Shown one piece after another: positions 51,681 to 61,324 of a stretch of 64,000 bases of DNA. The first letter of the stretch is position 1. Each line of letters begins with the position of its first letter. The stretch lies in contig OY781040.1 in NCBI GenBank assembly GCA_963676095.1, positions 682,001-746,000 on the forward strand. Reading direction: 5' to 3'. Both the position numbers and the translations under genes were made by a program. The DNA comes from G963676095 sp963676095. GTDB taxonomy: Bacteria; Bacteroidota; Bacteroidia; Bacteroidales; Prolixibacteraceae. A model generated the notes under the pieces. That model made no database searches and was not told where the DNA came from. It worked only from the letters and a program-made list of their open reading frames with translations.

Positions 51681-54600
51681 TTATAAACTAATAGTCAACC
51701 CGACATTAAACACTCGTTGGATCGGATAGCCCAGTCCATCTCCGGCCATCTCTGGATCCCAAAGTTTAAACTTACTGAAACAAAGAAGGTTAGTTCCACT
51801 AACATAAAATCGGAGATCCCTCAGGTACAATTCGTTCATCAACCGTTTAGGCAACGTATAGCCAAATTCAACAGATTTCAAACGAAGAAAAGAACCGTCC
51901 TCCATAAACCACGTACTCGTCTTAGTATTATTTGTTATGGTATAATGAGCCAGACGGGGCCACAAAGCATACGGATTAGGATTATTTACAGACCAGTAAT
52001 CATTTGCAAAACAAGTCAATATCGCGTTATTATCTACACCCGGTGCAATTGCATCCACATCCATCCAGAAAGATTCGCGTGCCGACCCCTGGAAGAAAAA
52101 GGAAGCGTCAAATCCCTTGTATCCGGCAGAAAGCCCAAATCCATAGATAATTTCAGGAGTAGTAGGAAATCCAATAGGGACCTTATCCAGTTCCGATATC
52201 TTCCCGTCACCGTTAACATCCCGGTATTTAATATCTCCGGCCATGTAAGAACCGAACTGGGTTGGGGAATTTTCCACCTCGGCATCGTCAATAAATAAAC
52301 GCTCTGCAATATACCCCCATGTTTGAGAAAGGGATTTTCCAACCTTCGACAGCCAGGGAGTTCCTGAATAATCAGGTTCTTCCCATTCTTTAACCTTACT
52401 TGTAGCATAGGTGAATGTAGCCCTTCCGGTTATCCACAAATCATTATTAAAATTTCGCTCATAATTGACTTCACAATCCAAACCCTTACCAGTCCCCACG
52501 CCCAGGTTCGCCATTACATCGGGAATAATGCCCATCGTGGCCGGAATCACCCGGTCCACAAGAATATTTTTACGTTTTTCATGAAAAACTTCCAGATTGG
52601 CTGAAAGGCCATTGTTCAACGACATCTCCAGACCCAGGTTTGTCTTGTAGGCAGTTTCCCATCCTATTTCGTTATTGGCATACCTCGTTACATCAATTCC
52701 TCCCGGATTATAGTTAAGGTTAGTCCCCCAGAACACATTTCTTTCTGCATCCATCTCCACTTGTGAAAGATAGTAAAACCTGTCATCATCGCTTCCAATA
52801 GCATCATTCCCTACCAACCCATAGGTAGCTTTTAGCTTTAGCTGTTTGAAGAGACCGGATAGCGGTTTAAAAAATTTTTCGTTCGAAAGCATCCATGCTG
52901 CACCTACAGACGGGAAAAAGCCCCAACGGTGATTTTTTGAAAACCGTTCTGATCCATTGTACCCGAAGTTAAATTCTCCAAAGTACCGCGTATCATAATT
53001 GTAGGCAAAACGACCGGATACCCCCATATTCCGGTTAGGAAGGGAAAGCTGCAGGTTCTTGGCAATTCCGGTCTTTTCCTCCCGCATAGTGTAAACCAGC
53101 AGCCCGTTCAGGGAATGTTTATCAAAGGTTCTGTTGTATTCCGTTGCTGCCTCCAGGTAGTAGGCACTATTGATATAGCGCTCTCCCGGATTGTAGTCAA
53201 TATATTCTGTCCCGGCTGTTGGGTTCAAACACTTTAAAGAATATGTATTTTCTGTTAAATTATAAGAAGAGATGTTGTAATAGAAAGGTTCATAATTCCG
53301 GGTCACCTCATATTCAGAATAGCGCTCCACGTTGAACATGGCGCGGGTTGTCAATCCCTTCAGAAGCATATTCAGGTCCTGTTTTATTTCGAATTGTGAA
53401 ATTGTTGTATTCTTACTGTAATCACGGTAACCTTTAAGGCTTTCAGCATAAGGGTTTATATAACTGCAATCACCGTAATTGCCAAAAAGAATATGTTCGG
53501 CATAGGCATATTCTTCATCCGGTTTATAATAGGGTTTGAAAAGAACAGGATTGGCCTGCATTACATCCTCATACATTGCAGATCCGCCATCGATAGGTCC
53601 GGTATAATCATCAAAGGTCGTACTCAGACGCAGGATCATTTCAGTGCTTTTCGTTACATTAATGTTCACATTTGAACGAAACGCATATTTCATCAGGCTA
53701 ATATTCGAATTAAAATTGTTTCTCTTATCCACTTTCAGGTCTCCGTTATCATGCGATACATTGATCGCGACATAATAACGGGCCACTTTTCCACCTCCGC
53801 CAATACTCATATTTACCCGCTGGTTGCAGACCACATCACGGAACATTGTTTTATACCAATCTATGGCAGGGAAAATATCCGGATAAAGCCCTTTCTCTGT
53901 CATCGTAATCTTTTCCTGATCATACAATGATAATCCCAAGGCATTACGCGTTTTTACAGCTTCATTCTGCATCTTCATAAACGTCACCGGATCGGCAACC
54001 TCAACTCTTTTGGTTGGCATCGAAAAAGAATTCTCAATCCGGACATTAACCTGGGCCTTCCCCTCCGTTCCTTCTTTTGTTGTAACTGCGATCACACCGT
54101 TTGCTCCGCGGGCGCCATAAAGAGCGGTAGCCGTAGCATCTTTCATAATGGAAAAATTCGCAATATCGTCTGTATTCAAACGCGCCAGATCTTCAGTACT
54201 CAACTCGACTCCGTCGATCAGGATCAAAGGATCTTTTTTGGCTTCTGCTCCAAAAGTCGTAATACCGCGTATAAAGAAACTGGCATTGTCCTTACCGGGT
54301 TCTCCGCTTCGTTGGTAAGATATCAATCCCGACACCCGGCCTGCAAATGCTGTAGTCAGGTTACTGCTGGGAACTTTCAAATCATCTGCTTTTATTGTTG
54401 TGATCGAAGCAAGTACACTCTCTTTCTTTTGTTTACCAAATGCAACAATAGTAACATCATCCAGTTCCTGCGTTTTTTCCTTCATCTTCACATTAATTTT
54501 CTCCTGTCCCTCAATATCCACAATCTGACTTTCCATGCCGATAAAGGAAAAAACGAGTTTATCTGTTGGTTCTGCATCGATGGAATATGTGCCATCCGTA

Positions 54601-55097
54601 TCTGTAATTACGCCACGGGTAGTCCCAACAATAGTAATTGTAACACCAGGTAAAGGCTTCCCATCCGTATCCGTAACCTTTCCTCTTATCCTCTTTTCAG
54701 GAGGGGCTAAAGATCCATCGGCTACTGATGCCGCATCAAAATCCTTCTTTCCTATTATCACCTGCCTGTCGAAAACGGCAAACGAATTTTCAGACGGATC
54801 CAGAAATTTCTTCAAAACTTTCTGGATTGTTAAACCTTTGGCTTCTATGTCAATTTTTTTATTTAAATCCAGCGCATCATCAACAACTATAAAGATAAAA
54901 TCGCTCTGCCCCTCAATTTCGTCTATCAACTCAGAAAAAGTTGCATTATGCAGGTTCAATGTCAACCTGATATTTTGCGAGTAACTATCACTTGCACTCA
55001 CCGACACGATTGAGACAAACAAAAAGAAAAAGCATATTTTCATTCTCAGAAACAATTTCTCTACATACCGAAGTTTCGGCATATGTTTTTTTTTCAT
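51681..55097 (-). CDS. SusC/RagA TonB-dependent outer-membrane transporter with STN domain
   Basis: A 1138-residue TonB-dependent receptor. After the leader (about 1-40) comes a secretin/TonB short N-terminal (STN) domain (about 42-108: NATFSELIDEIEGQSDFIFI). A carboxypeptidase-like domain follows (about 133-212: IRGKVTDTDGKPLPGVTITI), then the plug (about 225-340: GRVSGLISYQRSGEPG, FIRGITTFG, DATATALYGARGANGVIAV). The 22-strand barrel ends in VQRVFNVGLTISL. The STN domain is the hallmark of receptors that signal substrate binding to a FecR anti-sigma factor; both fecR and the sigma gene lie just upstream. It imports the oligosaccharide into the periplasm with SusD as its partner. Confidence 0.97.
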   Translation of the reverse strand: MKKKHMPKLRYVEKLFLRMKICFFFLFVSIVSVSASDSYSQNIRLTLNLHNATFSELIDEIEGQSDFIFIVVDDALDLNKKIDIEAKGLTIQKVLKKFLDPSENSFAVFDRQVIIGKKDFDAASVADGSLAPPEKRIRGKVTDTDGKPLPGVTITIVGTTRGVITDTDGTYSIDAEPTDKLVFSFIGMESQIVDIEGQEKINVKMKEKTQELDDVTIVAFGKQKKESVLASITTIKADDLKVPSSNLTTAFAGRVSGLISYQRSGEPGKDNASFFIRGITTFGAEAKKDPLILIDGVELSTEDLARLNTDDIANFSIMKDATATALYGARGANGVIAVTTKEGTEGKAQVNVRIENSFSMPTKRVEVADPVTFMKMQNEAVKTRNALGLSLYDQEKITMTEKGLYPDIFPAIDWYKTMFRDVVCNQRVNMSIGGGGKVARYYVAINVSHDNGDLKVDKRNNFNSNISLMKYAFRSNVNINVTKSTEMILRLSTTFDDYTGPIDGGSAMYEDVMQANPVLFKPYYKPDEEYAYAEHILFGNYGDCSYINPYAESLKGYRDYSKNTTISQFEIKQDLNMLLKGLTTRAMFNVERYSEYEVTRNYEPFYYNISSYNLTENTYSLKCLNPTAGTEYIDYNPGERYINSAYYLEAATEYNRTFDKHSLNGLLVYTMREEKTGIAKNLQLSLPNRNMGVSGRFAYNYDTRYFGEFNFGYNGSERFSKNHRWGFFPSVGAAWMLSNEKFFKPLSGLFKQLKLKATYGLVGNDAIGSDDDRFYYLSQVEMDAERNVFWGTNLNYNPGGIDVTRYANNEIGWETAYKTNLGLEMSLNNGLSANLEVFHEKRKNILVDRVIPATMGIIPDVMANLGVGTGKGLDCEVNYERNFNNDLWITGRATFTYATSKVKEWEEPDYSGTPWLSKVGKSLSQTWGYIAERLFIDDAEVENSPTQFGSYMAGDIKYRDVNGDGKISELDKVPIGFPTTPEIIYGFGLSAGYKGFDASFFFQGSARESFWMDVDAIAPGVDNNAILTCFANDYWSVNNPNPYALWPRLAHYTITNNTKTSTWFMEDGSFLRLKSVEFGYTLPKRLMNELYLRDLRFYVSGTNLLCFSKFKLWDPEMAGDGLGYPIQRVFNVGLTISL

Positions 55098-55147
55098 AAA
55101 TTTGTGTGTTTTATTTATATACTTAAATACAACATTGTGATTTAACT

Positions 55148-55181
55148 GGCAGGTTATATGGCTGTATAATCTGCCTTTTTT
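55148..55181. other. Stable hairpin in the fecR-susC gap
   Basis: GGCAGGTTATAT and TGTATAATCTGCC form a 12-bp stem (two G-T/G-U pairs) with a 4-base loop (55148-55175), followed on the plus strand by six T's. On the mRNA strand (leftward) the A-tract precedes the hairpin, so it is not a standard terminator. It may be a 5' leader structure of susC or a separator of regulatory and structural mRNAs. Confidence 0.45.
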
Positions 55182-55237
55182 AGTATTAAAAAAACTCTCA
55201 GACTAGATATTTTGAATAGGCATTAAATTTTTAATAG

Positions 55238-56482
55238 TTAATAGTTCTTTTTTTTAGATATTATAATTTTGTCTTCATTCATAATACAAGTTATCGGCGC
55301 GATAGCACTTATTGCTTTAAAAATATCCGAACACTCAGATTTCAAATCAAGTTTTCCTCTCAGGGTTATATCTCTCACCTCCGGGTCCCGGATCTCAATA
55401 GTTACATTATAATACCGGGACAACTTCTCCACTATTGTACCCAACTTTTCCTTCTGGCAATACATCCAGCCGTCCTTCCAGGAAATATATGGCAAGACTT
55501 CCGCTTTTTCCAATGAAGTTGTTTTTGTTTCTTTCTGGTACACGAGCAACTGATCGGGTTCCATCACTATTTTTCGCGAACCTACCTCTGCCCGTACATT
55601 TCCTTCGACCAGAACAACTGATGTGTACGAATCTTCCGGGTAAGCTGAAATATCAAACTTTGTTCCCAGAACTTTAACAGACATTTCATCGGTCACTGCA
55701 ACAAACGGCCTTTGGGGATCATGGGCCACTTCAATGTACGCCTCTCCTTCAATAAATAATTCCCGTTTCTCTTTGGCAAATTTCACAGGGAAGATAGCCC
55801 GGCTCCCTGAATTCAAATACAATCTGGTCCCGTCAGAAAGAGTCAAATTGGTTCTCTTTCCTCTCGGGACGACCAACTGGTTCAATTGTTCCTGAGAACT
55901 CTTCTTTGAAAAGGTTACCGGTGCTTTTTGCTTCGTCACAGCGCTGACGTTCTGCGTTCCGGGAATCAGATCGGTTGATTTTTCTCCATTCTTTGTAGTC
56001 ACCTCAATTTCACCATTCCCTTTATATTTTATTTCCAGGTTATTGGAGCCAAATATTTTTTCAGAGTTATCGGAAAAAATTAATTTTACCTCATTAGAAA
56101 CCTTGGCTTTAGCAACAGACTTATAATCCGGAATTCCGTTTTTTGAATTCACGAAAAAATAAAGAAGGGCAGAAAGGCCTATCAATACAATCAATCCTGC
56201 GGCAGCTGCCCACCAAAACCGTCTTGAATGCTTTTTCCCAATTGTTTCTTTTTCGATAGTAATCCACAATTTTCCCAGTTTCCTGCCGCTCAGCCTCCTC
56301 TCCTTCGGAATAATGCTTTTAATAATAAAGACCGCCTCGTCAATATCCTTTTTTCTGGACGGGTTATCTTGCAGAAACCGTTCCCAATATAAATCTGCCT
56401 CCGGAGTCGGGTTTAAAACCCACTCAATAAAATCATCTCTGATAATAAAGTCATTCGGATTTATGTTTGAGATTTCTGTCAT
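55238..56482 (-). CDS. FecR family anti-sigma factor
   Basis: A 414-residue protein. The cytoplasmic N-terminal part (about 1-85) binds the sigma factor. A single transmembrane helix lies at about 93-112 (WWAAAAGLIVLIGLSALLYF). The periplasmic FecR domain (about 190-300) shows VPRGKRTNLTLSDGTRLYLN, GEAYIEVAHDPQRPF and VLGTKFDISAY. A C-terminal DUF4974 domain (about 335-410) follows with LSRYYNVTIEI. It receives the signal from the STN domain of SusC and controls the ECF sigma factor encoded 93 bases upstream. Size and domain order are normal for the family. Confidence 0.96.
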   Translation of the reverse strand: MTEISNINPNDFIIRDDFIEWVLNPTPEADLYWERFLQDNPSRKKDIDEAVFIIKSIIPKERRLSGRKLGKLWITIEKETIGKKHSRRFWWAAAAGLIVLIGLSALLYFFVNSKNGIPDYKSVAKAKVSNEVKLIFSDNSEKIFGSNNLEIKYKGNGEIEVTTKNGEKSTDLIPGTQNVSAVTKQKAPVTFSKKSSQEQLNQLVVPRGKRTNLTLSDGTRLYLNSGSRAIFPVKFAKEKRELFIEGEAYIEVAHDPQRPFVAVTDEMSVKVLGTKFDISAYPEDSYTSVVLVEGNVRAEVGSRKIVMEPDQLLVYQKETKTTSLEKAEVLPYISWKDGWMYCQKEKLGTIVEKLSRYYNVTIEIRDPEVRDITLRGKLDLKSECSDIFKAISAIAPITCIMNEDKIIISKKKNY

Positions 56483-56575
56483 CTAATAAATTTTATCACA
56501 AGAGCAGAAAAAACTTGTTTTGTACTCACCTCGACTCATTTTTTTTAAGAAAAAATTCAGGCAGGATAAAAAGTA

Positions 56576-57166
56576 CTACGAAGAGAATAATATATGTAGC
56601 ATGCACAATAATTTTTTCTGATAACACTTTCTCAATTTTTCCATTCCCCGATGAATAAGATTCCTGGCTGACTGATAATTTAACTGAAGTATTTCGCCCA
56701 ATTCTTCATAGCTAAGTCCACTTACATAACGCAAATAAATCGCTTCACGTTGCCGATCACTTAATTCGGCCATTGCTTTTTCGAGTAACTTCAGCCGATC
56801 ATCGTCGTTGCCATTATTTTCTTCATCAGAATATGTCAAAGAATATGAAAAAGGTATTTCTTCCGAATCAAACGACAGGTATCTGCTTTCTTCTCCCTGC
56901 AAACGAAATATTTTTCGCTTAAGCGACAGTAAAAGATAATGCTTAATACTGTTTGCAGACTTTAATTGTGGCCGGTAATTATATAAATCGATAAAAAGGT
57001 CATGAATTGCATCAAGGACTAAATCTTCACTTTTTGAAAAATGTAATCCAAACCTGAATAATTCCTGAACATAGTGATCATAAATAATCCTAAATGCGTT
57101 CTCATTTCCTGAAATGAAATCATACCACAATCCTAACTCAGATTGTATTTTTTCAGTTTCATCCAT
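56576..57166 (-). CDS. ECF-type RNA polymerase sigma factor
   Basis: A 196-residue sigma-70 family protein. Region 2 lies at about 18-85 (AFRIIYDHYVQELFRFGLHF, AIHDLFIDLYNYRP). Region 4 lies at about 125-185 (LSDRQREAIYLRYVSGLSYE, ELGEILQLNYQSARNLIHRG). It is a Bacteroidota RpoE-like ECF factor paired with FecR, expected to direct transcription of susC and the genes after it when the transporter is loaded. It is the first gene of the locus, preceded by a -7 element (57217-57224), so it is itself transcribed by the housekeeping sigma factor. Confidence 0.95.
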   Translation of the reverse strand: MDETEKIQSELGLWYDFISGNENAFRIIYDHYVQELFRFGLHFSKSEDLVLDAIHDLFIDLYNYRPQLKSANSIKHYLLLSLKRKIFRLQGEESRYLSFDSEEIPFSYSLTYSDEENNGNDDDRLKLLEKAMAELSDRQREAIYLRYVSGLSYEELGEILQLNYQSARNLIHRGMEKLRKCYQKKLLCMLHILFSS

Positions 57167-57510
57167 ACATTAAGGTTCAAATCCTATGCTAATGCGCTAA
57201 ACCACCCCTATCTTGACAAAGGTATAATCATTTTATTTCAAAATTATTTTTTAACCATTAAGTTATCCACTTTTTTAAAAACAAAATGATAAATAGTTAT
57301 ACAGTAAACTGTCAGGTAGTGAGCCAATACTAACCCGCTACGTGAAATTACAGATTAAATGGTTTTCAGTTTTATTTCCCCGGCCGTAATGAGTGAAAGT
57401 TTAAAAATTAAGGCTCTCCCTTAGACCTTTAGGATAAAACCTTATTTTCTCGAATGTAATCTATCCGGTATAACAGGTGACATTCCCCATATTCTTATTT
57501 GCTAATCAGA
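57167..57510. other. Intergenic region between the sigma gene and the aldolase gene
   Basis: 344 bases, AT-rich, with no credible ORF. It contains a leftward -7 element for the sigma gene. I saw no strong terminator for the upstream sugar-acid operon, so read-through into the sigma gene cannot be excluded. Confidence 0.5.
57217..57224 (-). promoter_or_regulatory. Putative -7 element for the ECF sigma factor gene (TACCTTTG)
   Basis: An exact TAnnTTTG match on the minus strand, 51 bases upstream of the ATG at 57166. Confidence 0.5.
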
Positions 57511-58305
57511 CTAATTCTTCGACAATTCCTGCTGAATGCAATCAAAACTTTGCCTGGTATGCTGCCACATACTAACCACATCGAAAGCGGCCCAGAACAG
57601 TCGCATCCCCTGCTCCCTCCAGAATTTTATTTTGACGGGATCTGCACATGCAATTCCCGGAAGAACGCCGTATTTATTGCAGGTAACAATTACTTTTTTA
57701 ACTGTTTCAATATATTCCGGATTGTCTAACTGTCCTGGGATTCCCATCCCAAGCGACAAGTCGTCGTTTCCGACCAGAGCCACGTCGATTCCCGGTACAG
57801 AAAGAATATCGTCAAGGTTGGCAATAGCTTCTGCCGTCTCAATCTGGATGCCGACAACAAAATCATGGTTAAAATAGTCGAGTTGCCCAAGCGGTTTTTC
57901 CCACCCCAGGTATTTCCCGGCCGGACAGGCACAGCCTGCATAGCCCTTAATTCCGGATGGAGGAAATTTAATCAGCTTTAAAAAATCCTCAACATTCTTG
58001 CGGAAACGGATTCGCGGAACAAATATCCCGTCCGGCGCCTGGTCCATTGCACGGTTCAGCTCGGCATACGAGGGTTCCGCTACCCTTACCATACAAGGGA
58101 AACCCAAAGCCCGGGCGAGACGGATGTGATCAAAAACCGTTTCACTGTTAAACCCGCCATGTTCCCGGTCGATCAATACCAGATCAAAACCAATGTCGTG
58201 GTACATTTCAATTACAGAACCGGAACGACTGTCAAAAACACAACCACACAAAAGCACATCCCTATCTTTTATCCTCTTTTTTAACAAACCAGTACACGTT
58301 GCCAT
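57511..58305 (-). CDS. HpcH/HpaI family class II aldolase (2-keto-3-deoxy sugar acid aldolase)
   Basis: A 264-residue TIM-barrel aldolase. The active-site motif DREHGG (Asp46, Glu48, His49) is in place. The pyruvate-binding Arg74 is in CMVRVAEP, and the metal ligands Glu156 (GIQIETAEA) and Asp182 (VGNDDLS) are present. The family splits 2-keto-3-deoxy acids such as deoxy-glucarate, deoxy-rhamnonate or deoxy-fuconate derivatives into pyruvate and an aldehyde. It is the last gene of a five-gene operon with an enolase-superfamily dehydratase and an SDR, so it should catalyse the final cleavage. Substrate chirality cannot be read from the sequence; L-fucose, L-rhamnose or galactose-derived acids are candidates. 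Confidence 0.9.
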   Translation of the reverse strand: MATCTGLLKKRIKDRDVLLCGCVFDSRSGSVIEMYHDIGFDLVLIDREHGGFNSETVFDHIRLARALGFPCMVRVAEPSYAELNRAMDQAPDGIFVPRIRFRKNVEDFLKLIKFPPSGIKGYAGCACPAGKYLGWEKPLGQLDYFNHDFVVGIQIETAEAIANLDDILSVPGIDVALVGNDDLSLGMGIPGQLDNPEYIETVKKVIVTCNKYGVLPGIACADPVKIKFWREQGMRLFWAAFDVVSMWQHTRQSFDCIQQELSKN

Positions 58306-58421
58306 ATCAATCTATTTTAGTTTTTACCTTCTTTTTATAAGTCAATGCCGCATTTCAGCATAAAGTACAATAATTCAAAATATTATACTTCTCCATCAAG
58401 CACTGGCACTAACCGATTTTA

Positions 58422-59603
58422 TCAATTATTTAAATCAGGGGTTTTGTACAATAATTTTCCCCGAACCCGGATTTCGGTTTCAACCAGGTATTTCTTCAGG
58501 TTTTGCGTATCAACAGTCAAACCTAGGCCTGGCTTTTCAGGCAAAACAATTTCACCATCCTCATTTGGAAGGAGTTGCTCTTTTGTTATTTCAACAGCCA
58601 ATGGACAGGCTTCTACCGGGTATTCGCAAACATAACTGTTCTTTATTCCTGCAAAAGGCTGAATGGAAGCACTCAATGCCAGGTGGGACGTGAAGGTATG
58701 GTTTACATAGGTAATACCTTTTGCCAGCGCCCTGTCGGCAACACGCTTTGCCGTAGTTATTCCTCCAATCCGGCCGGTATCAATCTGAATAAAATCGAGA
58801 CCGGCATAGTCCATCATTGCCAGCGCCTGATAGTAATTACTGCAGCCTTCACCTGCAGCCAGGCTTACCTTCGGTTTAGAAACAGCAAGGTTCTTATAAG
58901 TCTCAAGAGACATGTTAATAAAGGGTTCTTCCAGCCAATACACATCCGCTTCTCTCAGGAACGGCAAACGCAGCCTGGCCTTCTCCGCATCTTCCCTCCA
59001 GCCGGTCCCGATATCGACCATCAGCAAAGAATCGCGGCCCAGTCCTTCACGGGCCGCCTGAAAATGAGCACGATCGGTTTCAGCATCCGTTTTGCCAATC
59101 GGCCCCCATCCAAATTTTACGGCTTTGTACCCTTGTCTTTCCGATTCGCCAGCCTTTCGATATGTTTCTTCCGGGGTATTGCCAAACAACTGTGAGGCAT
59201 AAGGCAATTTGGAATATGACCGGCTGTATCCCAGCAGGCTATAAACCGGCTCCTTCCTGATTTTCCCGAGCAAATCCCACAGGGCAATATCTATTCCGGA
59301 GAGAATATGGTCTGCCTGAAGCAGGTCGAAACAATTTTCGTGTACCCGGTTACTGATGATATAAATATCTTCAGCAGACGAAACAGACATCCCATCCAGT
59401 GCCTGACTGACGGGTTTACAAGCGCTATGCGACATCGGACAAATATACCCGGCAATACTGGTCAGGGGAGAAGCCTCACACTCCCCCCAGCCTTCACAGC
59501 CACCGCCCCGTACACGAACCAGAAGGGCATCCTGGCTGCCATCGCCAATATCAAGCACCTCGGGCATACTTAAATAGAAGAAATCAACCGATTCTATTTT
59601 CAT
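58422..59603 (-). CDS. Enolase-superfamily (mandelate racemase-type) sugar-acid dehydratase
   Basis: A 393-residue enzyme with the capping domain at about 1-125 and a barrel. The predicted catalytic residues are Lys163 (AVKFGWGP), metal ligands Asp197 (MVDIG), Glu225/226 (WLEEPF) and Glu252 (AAGEG), and the Asp275/His302 dyad (IQIDTGR; YVNHTFTSH). This is the mandelate racemase subgroup arrangement used by rhamnonate, fuconate, galactarate and tartrate dehydratases, which produce 2-keto-3-deoxy acids. It supplies the substrate of the HpcH/HpaI aldolase encoded 116 bases downstream. The exact sugar acid is unknown. Confidence 0.9.
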   Translation of the reverse strand: MKIESVDFFYLSMPEVLDIGDGSQDALLVRVRGGGCEGWGECEASPLTSIAGYICPMSHSACKPVSQALDGMSVSSAEDIYIISNRVHENCFDLLQADHILSGIDIALWDLLGKIRKEPVYSLLGYSRSYSKLPYASQLFGNTPEETYRKAGESERQGYKAVKFGWGPIGKTDAETDRAHFQAAREGLGRDSLLMVDIGTGWREDAEKARLRLPFLREADVYWLEEPFINMSLETYKNLAVSKPKVSLAAGEGCSNYYQALAMMDYAGLDFIQIDTGRIGGITTAKRVADRALAKGITYVNHTFTSHLALSASIQPFAGIKNSYVCEYPVEACPLAVEITKEQLLPNEDGEIVLPEKPGLGLTVDTQNLKKYLVETEIRVRGKLLYKTPDLNN

Positions 59604-59639
59604 AATATGCTATTTAAATCGTTCGTTATCTTAATTTCA

Positions 59640-60392
59640 TCAAAATGTAATTGTCAGTCCCCCGTCAACTGTTATTACCTGTCCGGTTATGTAAGAAGCA
59701 TCTTTCCCTGCCAGAAAATAGGCAACACCGGCAACCTCGTCCGGCTGAGCGGCCCGCCGGAGCGGCAAATGATGGCCTTCGATGTAATTAATGCGAAACC
59801 AATCGCTTTCCAGTTCATTCTTCCCGTCAACAATTGACATGGCAGTATTAACAAAACCCGGGGCAATTGCATTAACCAGAATATTTCGATCGGCCATTTC
59901 ATTGGCCAGGTTCCGGCAATACTGATTAATAGCCGCTTTGGCCATAGCGTAACTTCCCGATCCAAATTCGGCCCGTTCCCCGTGGATGGAAGTAATGTGG
60001 ACAATCCTTCCGCCCGAAGCCATCAGCGAATTGGCCACATAGCTGGTAAGAATAGCCCCGCGCGACATCAGATGAAAAATACTTTCCCACTCATCGGGAG
60101 TTGTTTCTGTTACCACCGTTTTTTTACTAACTCCCGCACAGTTAACCAAAACATCCAATTTTCCCCATTTTTCCCAAATAATTTCCTTGCATTTTTCCAT
60201 CGTTTGCTCGTCAGCATAACTTCCCCTGACAAACAAATGATTTCCTTTGGCAAGTAAAGCGACTACATCCTGCATATCCTGAATATCGTTTAAACAAACA
60301 TCGTATCCCTCTTTGGCAAAACGAAGGGCAGTAGCTCTTCCAATACCGGAGGCCGCTCCTGTTATCAATACTTTTGGACGATTAATCTCCAT
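59640..60392 (-). CDS. SDR family oxidoreductase, probable sugar dehydrogenase
   Basis: A 250-residue SDR. The cofactor loop TGAASGIG is at 11-18, with Asp36 after beta-2 (CLNDIQ), which favours NAD. NCAG replaces NNAG at 84-87. The triad is Ser135, Tyr148 and Lys152 (HITSIHG; SYAMAKAAI), with the C-terminal ITGQVITVDGGLT. In this operon it probably oxidizes the aldose to its lactone (L-fucose/L-rhamnose/galactose dehydrogenase type), or a keto-deoxy acid. It lies between the epimerase-like and dehydratase genes (12 and 36 bases). No lactonase gene was found in the operon. Confidence 0.88.
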   Translation of the reverse strand: MEINRPKVLITGAASGIGRATALRFAKEGYDVCLNDIQDMQDVVALLAKGNHLFVRGSYADEQTMEKCKEIIWEKWGKLDVLVNCAGVSKKTVVTETTPDEWESIFHLMSRGAILTSYVANSLMASGGRIVHITSIHGERAEFGSGSYAMAKAAINQYCRNLANEMADRNILVNAIAPGFVNTAMSIVDGKNELESDWFRINYIEGHHLPLRRAAQPDEVAGVAYFLAGKDASYITGQVITVDGGLTITF

Positions 60393-60404
60393 TATTCAAT
60401 TTTA

Positions 60405-61307
60405 TTATAAGATCTGTTTTTCATGATTACTATTTCCGGCGATAATTGTAACGCGCGTATTTATTGTTTCCCCGGGCTGCAAAACCATGGTCTGTCCTAA
60501 ACGGGCAGCTTCATTTACAGAGATGGGCATGGTAGCGCAGGGCTCAAGGATAGCGGTATAATGGCCAAAGAATCCGCCATAGGAAGCAAAAAGCCAAACG
60601 TAGGGAAAAACGTTTTTGTCGAAACGGTACCCGAAGTAATGGCCCCCGGGGTTTTCAATTCCTATTTTTCCGGCTGCCAGGTCATAAATATAAAAGAAGT
60701 CCATGGTGCCGTCCTTTCCCGGGATAAGCGACACGTCGGTTTGTCCGTTTTCCGGCCATTGAAATGGTTCCGTCCGCTTAAAACGGGAGTATCCGGGATC
60801 GACTACCTGTCCCTTACGGGCAGGGCATAAAATCCGGTCACCTTCCTGTATTTTTAAGGCGGCATGAAGTTTCCACAAAAATTTAACGGCCTGGTTATTT
60901 TCATTGGTTATCGTGTAATCCGTATAAATAAACGGGTTATTTTCGTCAAGCCTGATTGTTTTTTTGTAATTCAATTTGGAAACCGGCAGCAGACCGTTTA
61001 ACACAAGGTATTCTTTTTCAATGGAGGCTGCCAAGGGTTGTGTCCAAAGTTCTCCATGATCCGGGAATTCCATCCCGTCAACCGTCTCCGGAATATCATT
61101 GGGCAGCAGTTCGTCCACCCCCCCATAAAAGACCGGGTCATATTCAGTTCCCGGCCCATAATTTTTTAAGTTCAGAGCCTTGTTTTTCCACAAAAATTCG
61201 TAATCTAAATTTTTATTGTAGATGCTGGTTATCTTTCCTCCTCCTTCCGGGAAAACATCTGCCAGCAAATGTTTATTCTCCAATCGTATTAAAGATGTAA
61301 TTTCCAT
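60405..61307 (-). CDS. Aldose 1-epimerase-like protein
   Basis: A 300-residue galactose-mutarotase-fold protein from ATG 61307 (MEITSLIRLENKHLLADVFP); ATG 61379 adds 24 residues overlapping the transporter gene's end and was rejected. The beta-sandwich pattern is GGGKITSIYNKNLDYEFLW, FYGGVDELLPND, DHGELWTQPL, KFLWKLHAALKI and YVWLFASYGG. HGELW and the KLHAAL histidines are candidate catalytic positions. It is probably cytoplasmic and interconverts anomers or otherwise modifies the imported sugar before the SDR acts. It lies 17 bases after the symporter gene, within the same operon. Confidence 0.75.
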   Translation of the reverse strand: MEITSLIRLENKHLLADVFPEGGGKITSIYNKNLDYEFLWKNKALNLKNYGPGTEYDPVFYGGVDELLPNDIPETVDGMEFPDHGELWTQPLAASIEKEYLVLNGLLPVSKLNYKKTIRLDENNPFIYTDYTITNENNQAVKFLWKLHAALKIQEGDRILCPARKGQVVDPGYSRFKRTEPFQWPENGQTDVSLIPGKDGTMDFFYIYDLAAGKIGIENPGGHYFGYRFDKNVFPYVWLFASYGGFFGHYTAILEPCATMPISVNEAARLGQTMVLQPGETINTRVTIIAGNSNHEKQIL

Positions 61308-61324
61308 TTTTAAGCATTTAACTT

